Shown: in pieces, positions 7,813 through 17,119 of the stretch
Position numbering within the stretch: position 1 is the first letter of the stretch
How the letters are laid out: each line of letters opens with the position of its first letter
Assembly: GCA_946616835.1 (NCBI GenBank)
Contig: CAMOJK010000021.1
Coordinates: 1 to 32,957 of the forward strand
DNA: 32,957 nucleotides
Reading direction: 5' to 3'
DNA from: an uncultured Lachnospiraceae bacterium
Lineage (GTDB): Bacteria; Bacillota; Clostridia; Lachnospirales; Lachnospiraceae
Notes under the pieces: model-generated
The model's input: the letters and a program-made list of their open reading frames with translations, nothing else
Database searches by the model: none
Told to the model about the DNA's origin: nothing
Translations under genes and position numbers: made by a program

Positions 7813-8751
7813 TTAGTCGTTATTTATAGTTACAAAGCCCACTCTTACATTATTCCACAATTCATCATTTACCGTTATGGAATAGGAATCAAGCAGGTCC
7901 GTATAATAAGTTCCGCCTATATCATAATATTTTGTTACTGCCTCAAGCACGCTTGATGCATTTCCATTCTCTACATCCCTCTTAGCAAGCATGCGCATAT
8001 AGGCATGGGCTGTATACTCCCTCTCAGCCATTTCTTTCATCAGAGTTTCATCAAGTCCCGTATTTTTTTTTGCCGTTTCAGACAATTCCGAATACATTTT
8101 TTCGGCATCGTAGGCAGCATCAGCAAGTTCGTCTGCTTCAGGAGTAAAACCTGCCCTCTCTGCCTCCATATCATACAAGGTATCCCTGATGCAATAATCA
8201 AGAGCCGCATCTCTGGCCAGGTCAGAAACATATCCCGAATTACTGCCGTCCTGATTCATATACAGGTTCCAGTATGCCTTAGGATTATCCGCATCATAAT
8301 TGAGTGCGGTGATATTACCTTCTGTTTCAGCCTTATAAATATAATATCCCAGCTCCTTTAGCGTGACATCTAAAGCATCTGATGCCGCCTCTTTATCCGG
8401 GACATCGGATGTGTCTTGGGATCTTTCCACCTGTTCTATGTTTACTATAACAGAATCCGTATGAGCAGATGTATCCAGTTTTATCGCCCGTCTATACAAC
8501 AGCGTGGCTATCATCACAATGGCAACACTGAATATGATAGGCCTGTACAGCTTTATCATTCTGCCCGGCCTGGCCGCACCAGTCATGCTGCTCTTTGCCG
8601 GCTCAGGCTTTATATCCCCGCACAGTCCTTCTCTTATACTGCGTCCGGTCCTGGGTGACTTTCCGTCCTTGATATAGCGGAAAGTATACTCATTTTCATT
8701 TACCGGTACACTCTGCTCCCTGCCTTTTCCTTTTTCGATTATATCTATCAT
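7813..8751 (-). CDS. Membrane-anchored SurA/PrsA-like protein without a visible PPIase domain
   Basis: The protein has 312 residues. The first ~65 are charged and probably cytoplasmic. One membrane helix follows (about 70-87, PIIFSVAIVMIATLLY), and the remaining ~220 residues lie outside. The outer part is helical and acidic. It has the feel of the N-terminal chaperone domain of PrsA/SurA-type proteins: a 'LGYYIYKAE' helix, then 'NPKAYWNLYMNQ', then repeated Ala/Glu-rich helices. I see no parvulin or other isomerase domain. Family assignment is an inference; 'membrane protein of unknown function' is the safe name. The ATG at 8751 has GGAAG upstream; a GTG at 8769 is an alternative. It lies between the ABC exporter genes and glgB. 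Confidence 0.65.
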   Translation of the reverse strand: MIDIIEKGKGREQSVPVNENEYTFRYIKDGKSPRTGRSIREGLCGDIKPEPAKSSMTGAARPGRMIKLYRPIIFSVAIVMIATLLYRRAIKLDTSAHTDSVIVNIEQVERSQDTSDVPDKEAASDALDVTLKELGYYIYKAETEGNITALNYDADNPKAYWNLYMNQDGSNSGYVSDLARDAALDYCIRDTLYDMEAERAGFTPEADELADAAYDAEKMYSELSETAKKNTGLDETLMKEMAEREYTAHAYMRMLAKRDVENGNASSVLEAVTKYYDIGGTYYTDLLDSYSITVNDELWNNVRVGFVTINND

Positions 8752-8781
8752 AGTATTCTTCCATAGCACCGCCGTTTTCCC

Positions 8782-10554
8782 TTAATGCTCAAACTGGCTC
8801 TTATATAGCGTCTGATAAAACCCTCCTGCAGACAACAGTGCCTCATGTTTTCCCTGCTCTATAATATTACCATCTTTCATTACAAGTATGCAGTCTGCGT
8901 TTTTTATAGTAGACAGTCTGTGGGCCACGATAAAGCTGGTCCGTCCCTTCATCATCTCAGCAAAAGCATCCTGAATCTTAAGCTCTGTCCTGGTATCTAT
9001 AGAACTGGTTGCTTCATCAAGAATAAGCATCGGTGGAAGCGTTAGCATCACTCTGGATATGCATATAAGCTGTTTCTGTCCCTGGGACAGTGCGCCTCCA
9101 TCCTCACCTATCACGGTATCATACCCGTGCTCAAGCTGCTTTATGAATGAGTGTGCATGAGAATTTTTGCAGGCCATTATCATTTCCTCATCACTTGCTT
9201 CAGGTTTTCCCATGATTATATTTTCCCTAATGGTTCCCGGCTTAAGCCAGGTATCCTGTAGGACCATGCCGTAATTTTCACGCACCGCTTTCTTTTCCAT
9301 CTCCATTATATCAGTCCCATCCACCATTATCTTTCCGGAATCAACATCATAGAACCGCATCAGCAGATTGATCAGGGTTGTCTTGCCACAGCCCGTAGGT
9401 CCCACTATGGCATATCTCTCCCCTGGACGCACATGGATATTTACACTCTGCAGCAGTTTTTTATTTTTATCATAGGAAAAAGACACATCCTTTAGCTCTA
9501 CTTCACCTTTTGCAGAAAGTTCAGTAAGCAGTTCACCACTGTCCCCAGCAATTTTTTCATCTATAAGCTCAAAGAGGCGGCCTGCACAGGCAAGGGCATT
9601 CTGAAGTTCTGTTACCACTCCGGAGATTTCATTAAAAGGCTTGGTATACTGGTTCGCATATCCTAAGAAAGCTGTTAAAGCACCCACACTCAGTTCTCCG
9701 CTGACGACAAGCAGGGCTCCGAATATAGCCACACATGCATATATCATATTATTGATAAACCTTGTAGAAGGATTTGTAAGAGATGACACAAATGTAGCCT
9801 TTAATGAAGACTTTGCAAGCTCCTCATTATTTGCTTCAAAATCCGCCCCGGCATAATTCTCTGCCGAAAATGCGATCATAAGCTTTTCCTGCTCTATCAT
9901 TTCTGTAATAATCGAAGTCTGCTCACCGCGTTTTTCCGACTGCTCTTTAAAAAATCTAAAGGATGATGACGCGATAAATGAAGCCACAAGGATTGAAAGC
10001 GGAGTCATCACCACTACCAGAATTGTAATCCTTAAATCTATGGCAAGCATCATTACAAGGGTTCCGATTATCGTAATAAGTCCTGTAAAAAACTGTGTAA
10101 ACCCAAGCAGAAGTCCATCCGAAAACTGGTCTGCGTCCGAAATCACCCTGTTAACTGTCTCCCCGGTACGGTGAGCATCATGATATGCAATTGACAGGGA
10201 ATTTATTTTTTTTATGGAATCATTTCTTATATCCCTTACCGTACTGTATGCCACATGGTTATTGCAGGCATTGGTTATCCACTGGGATATAGCACAGATG
10301 ACAATTATAACAGCAATCTCCATCAGGATAAACTTTAAGCCGCCAAAATCAACCCTGCCCTTTGTCACTATCAGGTCCACCGCATCTCCGGTAAACACCG
10401 GAAGGTAAAGAGCCAGTACTGAAGATATCCCTGCGAAAACAAATGCTGCGATCATGAAAAAAATATATCTGCGCAGATAATGCAGGATTCGTCTTATGAT
10501 ACGGAAATTTTCCGCCGCCGTATTTTTTTCCTGTGTTTTCTTTACATTCCTCAT
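8782..10554 (-). CDS. ABC exporter, consensus-site half of a heterodimer
   Basis: This 590-residue half-transporter has an exporter membrane domain (about 30-320, six helices) fused to a nucleotide-binding domain. Walker A is GPTGCGKT (385-392), Walker B is MLILDE (509-514) with catalytic E514, and the H-loop is H545 in VAHRLST. The signature is LSQGQ (489-493) instead of LSGGQ. In heterodimeric exporters such as TM287/288 and BmrCD, this combination marks the subunit with the intact Walker B/H-loop site, which lends a weakened signature to its partner's degenerate site. The partner is the gene just upstream (12373-10655). The substrate is unknown, with multidrug, lipid or peptide all possible. 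The 100-bp gap before it holds a weak promoter candidate. Confidence 0.93.
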   Translation of the reverse strand: MRNVKKTQEKNTAAENFRIIRRILHYLRRYIFFMIAAFVFAGISSVLALYLPVFTGDAVDLIVTKGRVDFGGLKFILMEIAVIIVICAISQWITNACNNHVAYSTVRDIRNDSIKKINSLSIAYHDAHRTGETVNRVISDADQFSDGLLLGFTQFFTGLITIIGTLVMMLAIDLRITILVVVMTPLSILVASFIASSSFRFFKEQSEKRGEQTSIITEMIEQEKLMIAFSAENYAGADFEANNEELAKSSLKATFVSSLTNPSTRFINNMIYACVAIFGALLVVSGELSVGALTAFLGYANQYTKPFNEISGVVTELQNALACAGRLFELIDEKIAGDSGELLTELSAKGEVELKDVSFSYDKNKKLLQSVNIHVRPGERYAIVGPTGCGKTTLINLLMRFYDVDSGKIMVDGTDIMEMEKKAVRENYGMVLQDTWLKPGTIRENIIMGKPEASDEEMIMACKNSHAHSFIKQLEHGYDTVIGEDGGALSQGQKQLICISRVMLTLPPMLILDEATSSIDTRTELKIQDAFAEMMKGRTSFIVAHRLSTIKNADCILVMKDGNIIEQGKHEALLSAGGFYQTLYKSQFEH

Positions 10555-10590
10555 ATTCCTAGTTTATTTAATATAACTTCCCAAATATAC

Positions 10591-10637
10591 ATTGAAGCCA
10601 TTTCAATTTTATGGGAGTGAGTTACGACATATATCAA
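10591..10637 (-). promoter_or_regulatory. Candidate internal promoter with inverted repeat between exporter genes
   Basis: On the minus strand a TTGATA box (10632-10637) is followed after 18 nt by CATAAA (10608-10613). Just downstream is a perfect 6-nt inverted repeat with a 5-nt centre (ATTGAA, GCCAT, TTCAAT on the plus strand, 10591-10607). Together they could form a repressible start site for the second exporter gene. The -10 match is poor and the reading is tentative. Confidence 0.25.
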
Positions 10638-10654
10638 TTCATGGATGTTTTTAA

Positions 10655-12373
10655 TTATCCGCTGTAATTTTGTGACTCGTATATCTCTCTGTAGACAGGA
10701 CAGCTTTCCATAAGTTCCTCATGCATTCCCATTCCTGCAATACGCCCTTCATCCAAAACGATTATCTTATCCGCATACATTATGGATGCAGTCCGCTGCG
10801 ATACAATAAATACCGTTGGTGAAGACTTCATAGCTTTCAGATTTTTCCGCAAAGCCGCATCAGTTGCATAATCCAGTGCAGAGGTACTGTCATCAAGTAT
10901 AAGTATTCCGGGTTTCTTAAGCAGTGCTCTTGCTATACAAAGCCGCTGTCTCTGTCCACCGGAAAAATCTGTTCCGTCATGGGACACGACATAATCCAGT
11001 GCGCCTTCCTTGCCCTTTACGATTTCATACGCCTCTGCCGTTTTTAATGCAGCATAAATCTCTTCATCAGAGATTTCTTCAGAGCCCAGCAGCATATTTT
11101 TTCTGATATTTCCTGAGATGAGCACAGATTTCTGCGGTACCACGGCAATGCGTTTTCTCAGTGCACTGTATCTGTATTCTTTCACATCCATACCATCCAC
11201 CTTAATGCTGCCATCACACACATCATATAATCTTGGTATTAAATTTATAAGCGTAGTTTTTCCGGAACCTGTACCGCCTATAACGCCCACTGTCTCTCCG
11301 GGCATCACTGAAAAAGTTATTCCCTCAAGGGCTTTTTCATTCGATTTGCCATACCTTACCCCACAATTCATAAAATCAACCCTGCAGGCTTTACCTGACC
11401 ATTCCTTGTCCAATGTACCTTCTTTCATTGATGACTTAGTATTTAATAATGCAGCTATCCTGTCCGCGCACGCAAAGGATCTTGTAAGCAACACTATCAT
11501 ATTGGCAAGCTTAATGAGCTCCACAAGTATCTGGGACATGTAATTAATAAGAGCAACAACCGAGCCCTGAGTAAGAGTTCCTGCATCAACGCTTACAGCG
11601 CCGCTCCATAAGAGCCATATGGTTGCCGCATTTATCAATACGAAAGTCACAGGATTCAGCAGTGCCGATATCTTACCAGTACGAAGTTGTAGATGCACCA
11701 GATCACCATTGGCATCCGTAAACTCTTTCTGCATGCTTTTTTCCAGACCGAAGGCACGGATGACACGCACGCCGTTTAATGAACTCCTGAGTGACAGCGT
11801 AACATTATCCAGCTTTTCCTGAACGCTTTTATGCATCGGCGATGTAATGAACATTACACCGTATACCACAACAGCCAGAAGGAAAACCGTAAGCACAAAT
11901 ATCCCTGCTGCCTTCAGGTCAATAAAGAAAGACATTATGACCGCTCCAAATACAACAAAGGGCGAGCGGAGCAGCAGTCGTAAGCTCATGTTTATACCAT
12001 TCTGAAGGGTATTTATATCACCTGTCATTCGTGTGATCATCGTGGAAGTGCCGATATTATCGATTTCAGAATACGAAAGGGACATTATGTTTCTGAATAC
12101 ATCGCGCTTGATAGCAGCGGATGCAAAAACTGCAGCCTTTGCAGAAAAGTACTGAGCAGCCAGAGAACATACAAGCCCGATAAGTCCGAGCGCCACCATA
12201 AGTGCGCCATTCTTTATAATATAATCTGTATCCCTGTCTGCTATGCCTGCATCAATTATGCGGCGCACCAGCAAAGGAATAAAAAGCTCAAATGAGGCTT
12301 CAAGCAGTTTGAATAACGGCCCAAGCACACATTCGAGCTTATAACTTTTCAGATATTTTAATAAATATTTCAA
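10655..12373 (-). CDS. ABC exporter, degenerate-site half of a heterodimer
   Basis: This 572-residue half-transporter has a membrane domain at about 15-310 and a nucleotide-binding domain after it. Walker A GGTGSGKT (366-373) and signature FSGGQ (470-474) are intact. Walker B ends ILILDD (490-495), so the catalytic Glu is Asp, and the H-loop His is Gln (Q526 in VSQRTAS). This is the signature of the non-hydrolysing site in heterodimeric exporters, and it complements the downstream partner exactly. The start is a TTG at 12373 overlapping the TGA stop of the DJ-1 gene (TTGA), so translation is probably coupled. The N-terminus aligns with the paralogue at 28274-26523, which supports this start. 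Confidence 0.92.
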   Translation of the reverse strand: MKYLLKYLKSYKLECVLGPLFKLLEASFELFIPLLVRRIIDAGIADRDTDYIIKNGALMVALGLIGLVCSLAAQYFSAKAAVFASAAIKRDVFRNIMSLSYSEIDNIGTSTMITRMTGDINTLQNGINMSLRLLLRSPFVVFGAVIMSFFIDLKAAGIFVLTVFLLAVVVYGVMFITSPMHKSVQEKLDNVTLSLRSSLNGVRVIRAFGLEKSMQKEFTDANGDLVHLQLRTGKISALLNPVTFVLINAATIWLLWSGAVSVDAGTLTQGSVVALINYMSQILVELIKLANMIVLLTRSFACADRIAALLNTKSSMKEGTLDKEWSGKACRVDFMNCGVRYGKSNEKALEGITFSVMPGETVGVIGGTGSGKTTLINLIPRLYDVCDGSIKVDGMDVKEYRYSALRKRIAVVPQKSVLISGNIRKNMLLGSEEISDEEIYAALKTAEAYEIVKGKEGALDYVVSHDGTDFSGGQRQRLCIARALLKKPGILILDDSTSALDYATDAALRKNLKAMKSSPTVFIVSQRTASIMYADKIIVLDEGRIAGMGMHEELMESCPVYREIYESQNYSG

Positions 12374-12924
12374 AATCCCGGCACCATTACGGAAGCGGCT
12401 ATCCTGTCAGCATTAGCCTTGTCCGTAAGTACTTCCAGCAGCTTCAAACCAAACTCAACACTTGTACCCATTCCCCTGGAAGTTATTATATTTCCAGATA
12501 CCACAACACTGTCGGTAAGCTTGTTTGCGCCCTCAAGCGCTGCTTCCATTCCACCATAACAGGTTGCATCATGCCCTTTAAGTATCCCCAGTCTTCCGAG
12601 TATTGTAGGTGCGGCACATATGGCTGCAATAAACTTTCCTGCCTCATTAAAATCGATAACCTTATCAGTAAGGACTTTGCAAGCCTCAAGATTCTGATGA
12701 CCAAGCTTTCCCCCGGGAAGAACTATCATGTCCACGCTGTCAAAATCAAGCTCTGAAATCCTTATGTCAGCCTTGATGTCGATATTATGCGAACCGTGTA
12801 TCGTAAGATCTTCACCTATAGAAACCGTTACCGTATCAATACCACCCCTGCGAAGTATATCAACAGGAGTCAGTGCTTCAATCTCTTCAAACCCGTCAGC
12901 AAAGAAAATCGCAACTCTGCTCAT
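12370..12924 (-). CDS. DJ-1/PfpI family protein (YajL/ThiJ-like)
   Basis: This 184-residue protein is a single DJ-1/PfpI domain with the flavodoxin-like fold. E15 (in DGFEEIEAL) and the nucleophile C103 (in AAICAAPTIL) match the conserved active site, as do the LPGG turn (69-72) and SRGMGTSVEF near the C-terminus. Members are described as stress proteins, glyoxalases or deglycases; which activity applies is unsettled for many of them. The ATG at 12924 follows a strong AAGGAGG site. Its last codons overlap the TTG start of the ABC exporter, so it heads a three-gene exporter unit or is the last gene of the dap operon. Confidence 0.92.
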   Translation of the reverse strand: MSRVAIFFADGFEEIEALTPVDILRRGGIDTVTVSIGEDLTIHGSHNIDIKADIRISELDFDSVDMIVLPGGKLGHQNLEACKVLTDKVIDFNEAGKFIAAICAAPTILGRLGILKGHDATCYGGMEAALEGANKLTDSVVVSGNIITSRGMGTSVEFGLKLLEVLTDKANADRIAASVMVPGF

Positions 12925-12959
12925 ATCAGCCTCCTTTCATAATCAATAATCACGCGCAA

Positions 12960-14174
12960 TTACATCTTCTTAATCCTGTCTATTGCTTCTACAGTATTCT
13001 CATAGCTGCCGAATGCTGTCAGACGGAAATAATGCTCACCGCTGGGGCCGAATCCAGATCCCGGTGTACCCACCACATTAGCCTGCTCAAGAAGCTTATC
13101 GAAGAATTCCCAGCTGGTCATATTGTCAGGTGTCTTAAGCCAGATATAAGGTGCATTAACACCACCGTATACTTCATAACCGGCTTCTTTAAGACCATTT
13201 GAAATATAGGCTGCATTTTTCATGTAATAAGCTACCTGTTCTGCAAGCTGCTTCTTTCCCTCCGCAGAATAAACAGCCTCTCCCGCTTTCTGGATGATGT
13301 AAGGTGCACCATTGTATTTTGTTCCGTGACGCCTTGCCCAGAGTGAATGAAGCTGTACATCACCGCACTTAAGATCCTTAGGGATTACGGTATAGCCAAG
13401 ACGGACTCCTGTGAAGCCTGCATTCTTTGAGAATGAATGTATCTCTATAGCGCAGGTTCTTGCACCTTCACACTCATATATGCTGTGGGGGATATTATCT
13501 TCACTGATATATGCTTCATAAGCCGCGTCATATATGATAACTGCACCAACCTTGTTTGCATAATCAACCCACCCCTGAAGAGCGTCCTTGGTAATAACTC
13601 CACCGGTAGGATTGTTGGGGAAGCAGAGATAGATTATGTCAGGCGTCTCTGCTGGTATCTCAGGCATGAAATTGTTTTCAGCAGTACACGGCATGTAGAT
13701 CACATCAGACCAGGTCTCACTTGCCTCATCAAAAACTCCTGTCCTTCCTGCCATGACGTTTGTATCAACATACACGGGATAAACAGGATCGCAGACTGCA
13801 ACCTTACAATCCTTTGCAAAGATTTCCTGAATATTTCCACAGTCGCCCTTTGCACCGTCAGAAATAAAAATCTCATCATCAGCTATATCACAGCCTCTTG
13901 CCCTGTAGTCATTCTCTGCAGCAGCTTTTCTCAAAAACTCATATCCCAGATCCGGTGCATAACCGTGGAAAGTCTCAGCAACAGCCATCTCATCAACAGC
14001 CTTGTGAAGAGCATCTATGATAACCGGTGCCAGAGGCTGGGTAACATCACCTATGGACAGTCTTATTATCTTTTTATCAGGATTTGCAGCCTGAAATGCC
14101 TTTTGCTTGTTTGCTACGGTTGAAAACAGATAACTTCCGCGCAGTTTTAAGTAGTCTGGATTAGCCTTGAACAT
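12960..14174 (-). CDS. dapL: LL-diaminopimelate aminotransferase
   Basis: DapL makes LL-2,6-diaminopimelate directly from tetrahydrodipicolinate with glutamate as amino donor, bypassing the succinylase and acetylase routes. The 404 residues have the fold-type I aminotransferase pattern. K250 in IHSFSKNAGFTG is the PLP lysine, and YLCFPNNPTGG (182-192) and YDAAYEAY (215-222) hold cofactor-binding residues. The SKNAGFTGVRLGYT block and the N-terminal FKANPDYLKL...YLFSTVA region are typical of DapL rather than other aminotransferases. AAGGAG precedes the ATG at 14174. It directly follows dapF, whose product acts on its product. Confidence 0.96.
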   Translation of the reverse strand: MFKANPDYLKLRGSYLFSTVANKQKAFQAANPDKKIIRLSIGDVTQPLAPVIIDALHKAVDEMAVAETFHGYAPDLGYEFLRKAAAENDYRARGCDIADDEIFISDGAKGDCGNIQEIFAKDCKVAVCDPVYPVYVDTNVMAGRTGVFDEASETWSDVIYMPCTAENNFMPEIPAETPDIIYLCFPNNPTGGVITKDALQGWVDYANKVGAVIIYDAAYEAYISEDNIPHSIYECEGARTCAIEIHSFSKNAGFTGVRLGYTVIPKDLKCGDVQLHSLWARRHGTKYNGAPYIIQKAGEAVYSAEGKKQLAEQVAYYMKNAAYISNGLKEAGYEVYGGVNAPYIWLKTPDNMTSWEFFDKLLEQANVVGTPGSGFGPSGEHYFRLTAFGSYENTVEAIDRIKKM

Positions 14175-14287
14175 TTTTCTCTCCTTTTCTTAGCATGCCT
14201 TTGTGTTGTATTTTGTACTGTATTTTAGTAACTGACTATATAGTATTTACCGCATTTTATATTTAAGTTGATCCCTTACAGGTGAAA

Positions 14288-15130
14288 TCATATTTCAACA
14301 TCACCTTCGAATACGAACTTAGCGGGACCGGTCATATAGATATTATTGTCCAACTCACGCCATTCAACATTTATCACGCCGCCCTTTAGCTTAACATCCA
14401 CATTCCTGCCTGTTTTTCCATTCAGGATGCAGGCTGTCACAGATGCACAGGCACCGGTACCGCAGGCCAGAGTCTCACCCGTACCTCTCTCCCACACACG
14501 CATAACGATATGGCTTTCATCCACCACTTTGACAAATTCAACATTTATGTTATTGGGGAAGCGCTCATGGTGCTCTATCACAGGTCCGGCCTTTTCCAAA
14601 GAAACAGTTTCCGTATCTTCTGTAAAAATGACTGCATGGGGATTTCCCATGGAAACGCAGGTTATCCTGTATGTTTCATCACCGGCTTTTAAAGGACAGT
14701 CGATCAGCACATTTGCTCCGGGTGTTTCCGGCACAGCAGGAATCTTTTCCGGTTCCAATATAGGTGCCCCCATATTGACTGTAACAGTATCCACCTTACC
14801 ATCCTTTAAGTGCAGGTCCACGGTACGGGTAACGCCAAAGCTTTCGATGGTCAGGGGATTGCTTTTTGACAGACCCTTATCATAAATATACTTTGCTACG
14901 CATCTGATCCCGTTTCCGCACATCTCAGACCTGGAGCCATCGGCGTTGTACATCTCCATTTCGAACTCAGCTTCTTTTCCGGGGTTAATAAAAATTATAC
15001 CGTCACCGCCTACTCCGAAATTCCTGTCACTGAGCTTTCTTGCAAGTTCCGGCTTATCTTCTACGATTTCTTTGCTGCCGTCAATATAGATATAATCATT
15101 TCCGCAACCTTCCATTTTAGTAAAATGCAT
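14288..15130 (-). CDS. dapF: Diaminopimelate epimerase
   Basis: DapF converts LL- to meso-diaminopimelate for lysine and peptidoglycan. The 280-residue protein has both catalytic cysteines: C71 in SEMCGNGIRC and C223 in LACGTGACAS. The N-terminus MHFTKMEGCGNDYIYID is the family start. I chose the ATG at 15130, which has GGAGGGG just upstream; the outer frame to 15154 overlaps the glnA stop and lacks support. It is 20 bp downstream of glnA, and 113 bp separate it from dapL. Confidence 0.97.
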   Translation of the reverse strand: MHFTKMEGCGNDYIYIDGSKEIVEDKPELARKLSDRNFGVGGDGIIFINPGKEAEFEMEMYNADGSRSEMCGNGIRCVAKYIYDKGLSKSNPLTIESFGVTRTVDLHLKDGKVDTVTVNMGAPILEPEKIPAVPETPGANVLIDCPLKAGDETYRITCVSMGNPHAVIFTEDTETVSLEKAGPVIEHHERFPNNINVEFVKVVDESHIVMRVWERGTGETLACGTGACASVTACILNGKTGRNVDVKLKGGVINVEWRELDNNIYMTGPAKFVFEGDVEI

Positions 15131-15150
15131 AATCCCCTCCTCTCTCAAGC

Positions 15151-16482
15151 TCAATACTTGTAAAGATATCTCTCAGTCTCCCACTGTGTCACCTGCTCAC
15201 TGTATTCAGCCCACTCTCTCTTCTTGCCGCTTATATACAACGGTGCAACATGAGGTCCGAGAGCAGCTTTTATCAGTTCATCCTTTTCCAGTTCCTCCAC
15301 TGCATCCAGCAGATTTGAAGGAAGTGTTTCTATCTTGTACTTTTTGCGTTCTTTCTCGCTAAGCTCGAAAATATTCTTATTCACAGCTTCAGGAGGCTCG
15401 ATCTTATTCTTTATACCATCCAGTCCTGCCTGTAAGCATATAGCTATGGCAAGATAAGGATTTGCTGCAGAATCAGGACTCCTTAATTCCACTCTTGTGC
15501 CTTCACCTCTTGCCGAAGGTATGCGTATAAGAGGACTGCGGTTCCTGCTGCTCCATGCAATATGTACGGGAGCCTCATAGCCTGGCACGAGACGCTTGTA
15601 AGAATTAACAAGAGGATTCAGTATAGCCGTCATAGCCTTCATATGCTTCATAAGTCCGCCTATAAAATAATATGCCTCTTTGCTGAGACCATATTCATCC
15701 TTCGGATCCTGGAAGATATTCTTCCCCCCCTTTGAGAGGGAAAGGTTAAGATGCATACCCGATCCTGCTGTTCCATACTTAGGCTTTGGCATGAAAGTAG
15801 CGTGCTGGCCGTGGCGTCTTGCTATAGTCTTTACAGCCAGCTTAAATGTCATAATGTTGTCCGCAGTCTTCAGGGCTTCATCATATCTGAAATCGATTTC
15901 ATGCTGTGCCGGTGCACACTCATGATGGGAAGCCTCAATATCAAATCCCATTTCTTCAAGTGTAAGCACCATGTCACGCCTTGCATTTTCACCGAAATCC
16001 ACGGGACCAAGATCGAAATATCCCGCCCTCTCATATGCCACGGTTGTAGGCTGTGCATTTTCATCTGTCTGGAAGAGGAAAAACTCACACTCCGGTCCCA
16101 CATTAAGTGTAAATCCAATATCGGCCGCTTCCTTAATTGCCCGTCTCAGGATATAACGGGGATCACCTATAAAGGGCTGTCCATCAGTACCGTATACATC
16201 ACAGATAAGCCTTGCAACTTTTCCATGCTGCGGACGCCATGGAAATATTTCCATGGTATCCGGATCCGGATGAAGATACATATCCGATTCCTCTATACGG
16301 GCAAATCCGTCTATGGAGGAACCGTCAAACATGCATTTATTCTCAAGTGCGTTTTTCAGATGTGCGGAAGTTATGGCAATATTTTTAAGATTGCCGAAAA
16401 CATCAGTAAACTGAAGTCTAATGAATTCAACATTTTCCTCTTCCGCAATACGGAGGACATCCTCCTTTGTGTATCTTGCCAT
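15151..16482 (-). CDS. glnA: Type I glutamine synthetase (GSI-alpha type)
   Basis: GlnA makes glutamine from glutamate, ammonia and ATP. At 443 residues it has the size of the GSI-alpha form of Firmicutes, which lacks the GSI-beta adenylylation loop. Motifs include FDGSSIDGF near the N-terminus, NVGPECEFFLF and HHECAPAQHEID for metal and glutamate binding, SGMHLNLSL, and NPLVNSYKRLVPGYEAP with the catalytic flap. RNRSPLIRIP follows, and the end is ERYLYKY. GGAG precedes the ATG at 16482. The spacing of 20 bp to the GNAT gene means no room for its own GlnR-type promoter just upstream, so control, if any, is from further up. Confidence 0.97.
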   Translation of the reverse strand: MARYTKEDVLRIAEEENVEFIRLQFTDVFGNLKNIAITSAHLKNALENKCMFDGSSIDGFARIEESDMYLHPDPDTMEIFPWRPQHGKVARLICDVYGTDGQPFIGDPRYILRRAIKEAADIGFTLNVGPECEFFLFQTDENAQPTTVAYERAGYFDLGPVDFGENARRDMVLTLEEMGFDIEASHHECAPAQHEIDFRYDEALKTADNIMTFKLAVKTIARRHGQHATFMPKPKYGTAGSGMHLNLSLSKGGKNIFQDPKDEYGLSKEAYYFIGGLMKHMKAMTAILNPLVNSYKRLVPGYEAPVHIAWSSRNRSPLIRIPSARGEGTRVELRSPDSAANPYLAIAICLQAGLDGIKNKIEPPEAVNKNIFELSEKERKKYKIETLPSNLLDAVEELEKDELIKAALGPHVAPLYISGKKREWAEYSEQVTQWETERYLYKY

Positions 16483-16502
16483 CTCTCTCTCCTTTTTTGT
16501 TT

Positions 16503-17117
16503 TTAGTTTAACAAAGCTCTTAAACCTGATAACAGGCTATCCATACTATCGTCTTCCCCGCTCTTCTTCATTGGCAGATAAGTCACACCACAGTTTACCT
16601 GCAGACCGTCAGTAGCGATAAAGCCGAGCTTTTTATAAAAACCAACTGCATTAGGTGCAGAATTAACAGTGACAGAGCCATCCTTTAGCCTGGTATAGCG
16701 GTATTCCTCGCTCTTGTTTTCATCCAGCATCGCATCCTCACCGTCAGGTCTTAAAAATTCCAGGGCACGTTCCATTAACATTGTCCCAATTCCCAAATAC
16801 TGCATTCCGGTCTTAACAAACAACAGTGATATAAAATTATTTTCCCGCATAGATATCATCCCGACAATCTTTTCTTCCATGCTCTCACTGTCCCTGCATA
16901 CAGCTACGAATACCGGATATTTGCCACACAGAAAATGCTGTCTTAAGGGTTCGTCTGTTATAAACTCCAGAAAACTGTCGGTACCCTCTTTACCATAATC
17001 CTCTGCATGAAATTCTTTGAAAACCGACCATACAAGATGCATCACCTCATCCCATTCTTCAGGCTTGGCAGACCTTATGGTAATGTCTGATGCTTTCTTT
17101 TTACTCTCCGATTCCAC
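16503..17117 (-). CDS. GNAT family N-acetyltransferase
   Basis: This is a 204-residue GCN5-related acetyltransferase. The acetyl-CoA pyrophosphate loop is QYLGIG (106-111, Q/RxxGxG/A), and the C-terminal motif NSAPNAVGFYKKLGF (152-166) is typical. The substrate cannot be told. The start is a GTG at 17117, just 2 nt after the stop of the 76-residue protein gene. GGTGAG of the upstream gene's end may act as ribosome site; no ATG occurs near the expected N-terminus (ITIRSAKPEEW). It is followed by glnA after 20 bp, probably one transcript. Confidence 0.88.
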   Translation of the reverse strand: MESESKKKASDITIRSAKPEEWDEVMHLVWSVFKEFHAEDYGKEGTDSFLEFITDEPLRQHFLCGKYPVFVAVCRDSESMEEKIVGMISMRENNFISLLFVKTGMQYLGIGTMLMERALEFLRPDGEDAMLDENKSEEYRYTRLKDGSVTVNSAPNAVGFYKKLGFIATDGLQVNCGVTYLPMKKSGEDDSMDSLLSGLRALLN

Positions 17118-17119
17118 TC

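Noticed and set aside
13437-14123. Plus-strand open frame opposite dapL
   Set aside because: It is antisense to a clearly identified enzyme, and its product has no recognisable motif.
15751-16506. Plus-strand open frame opposite glnA
   Set aside because: It is antisense to glutamine synthetase and Cys/Ser-rich, as expected from a shadow frame.
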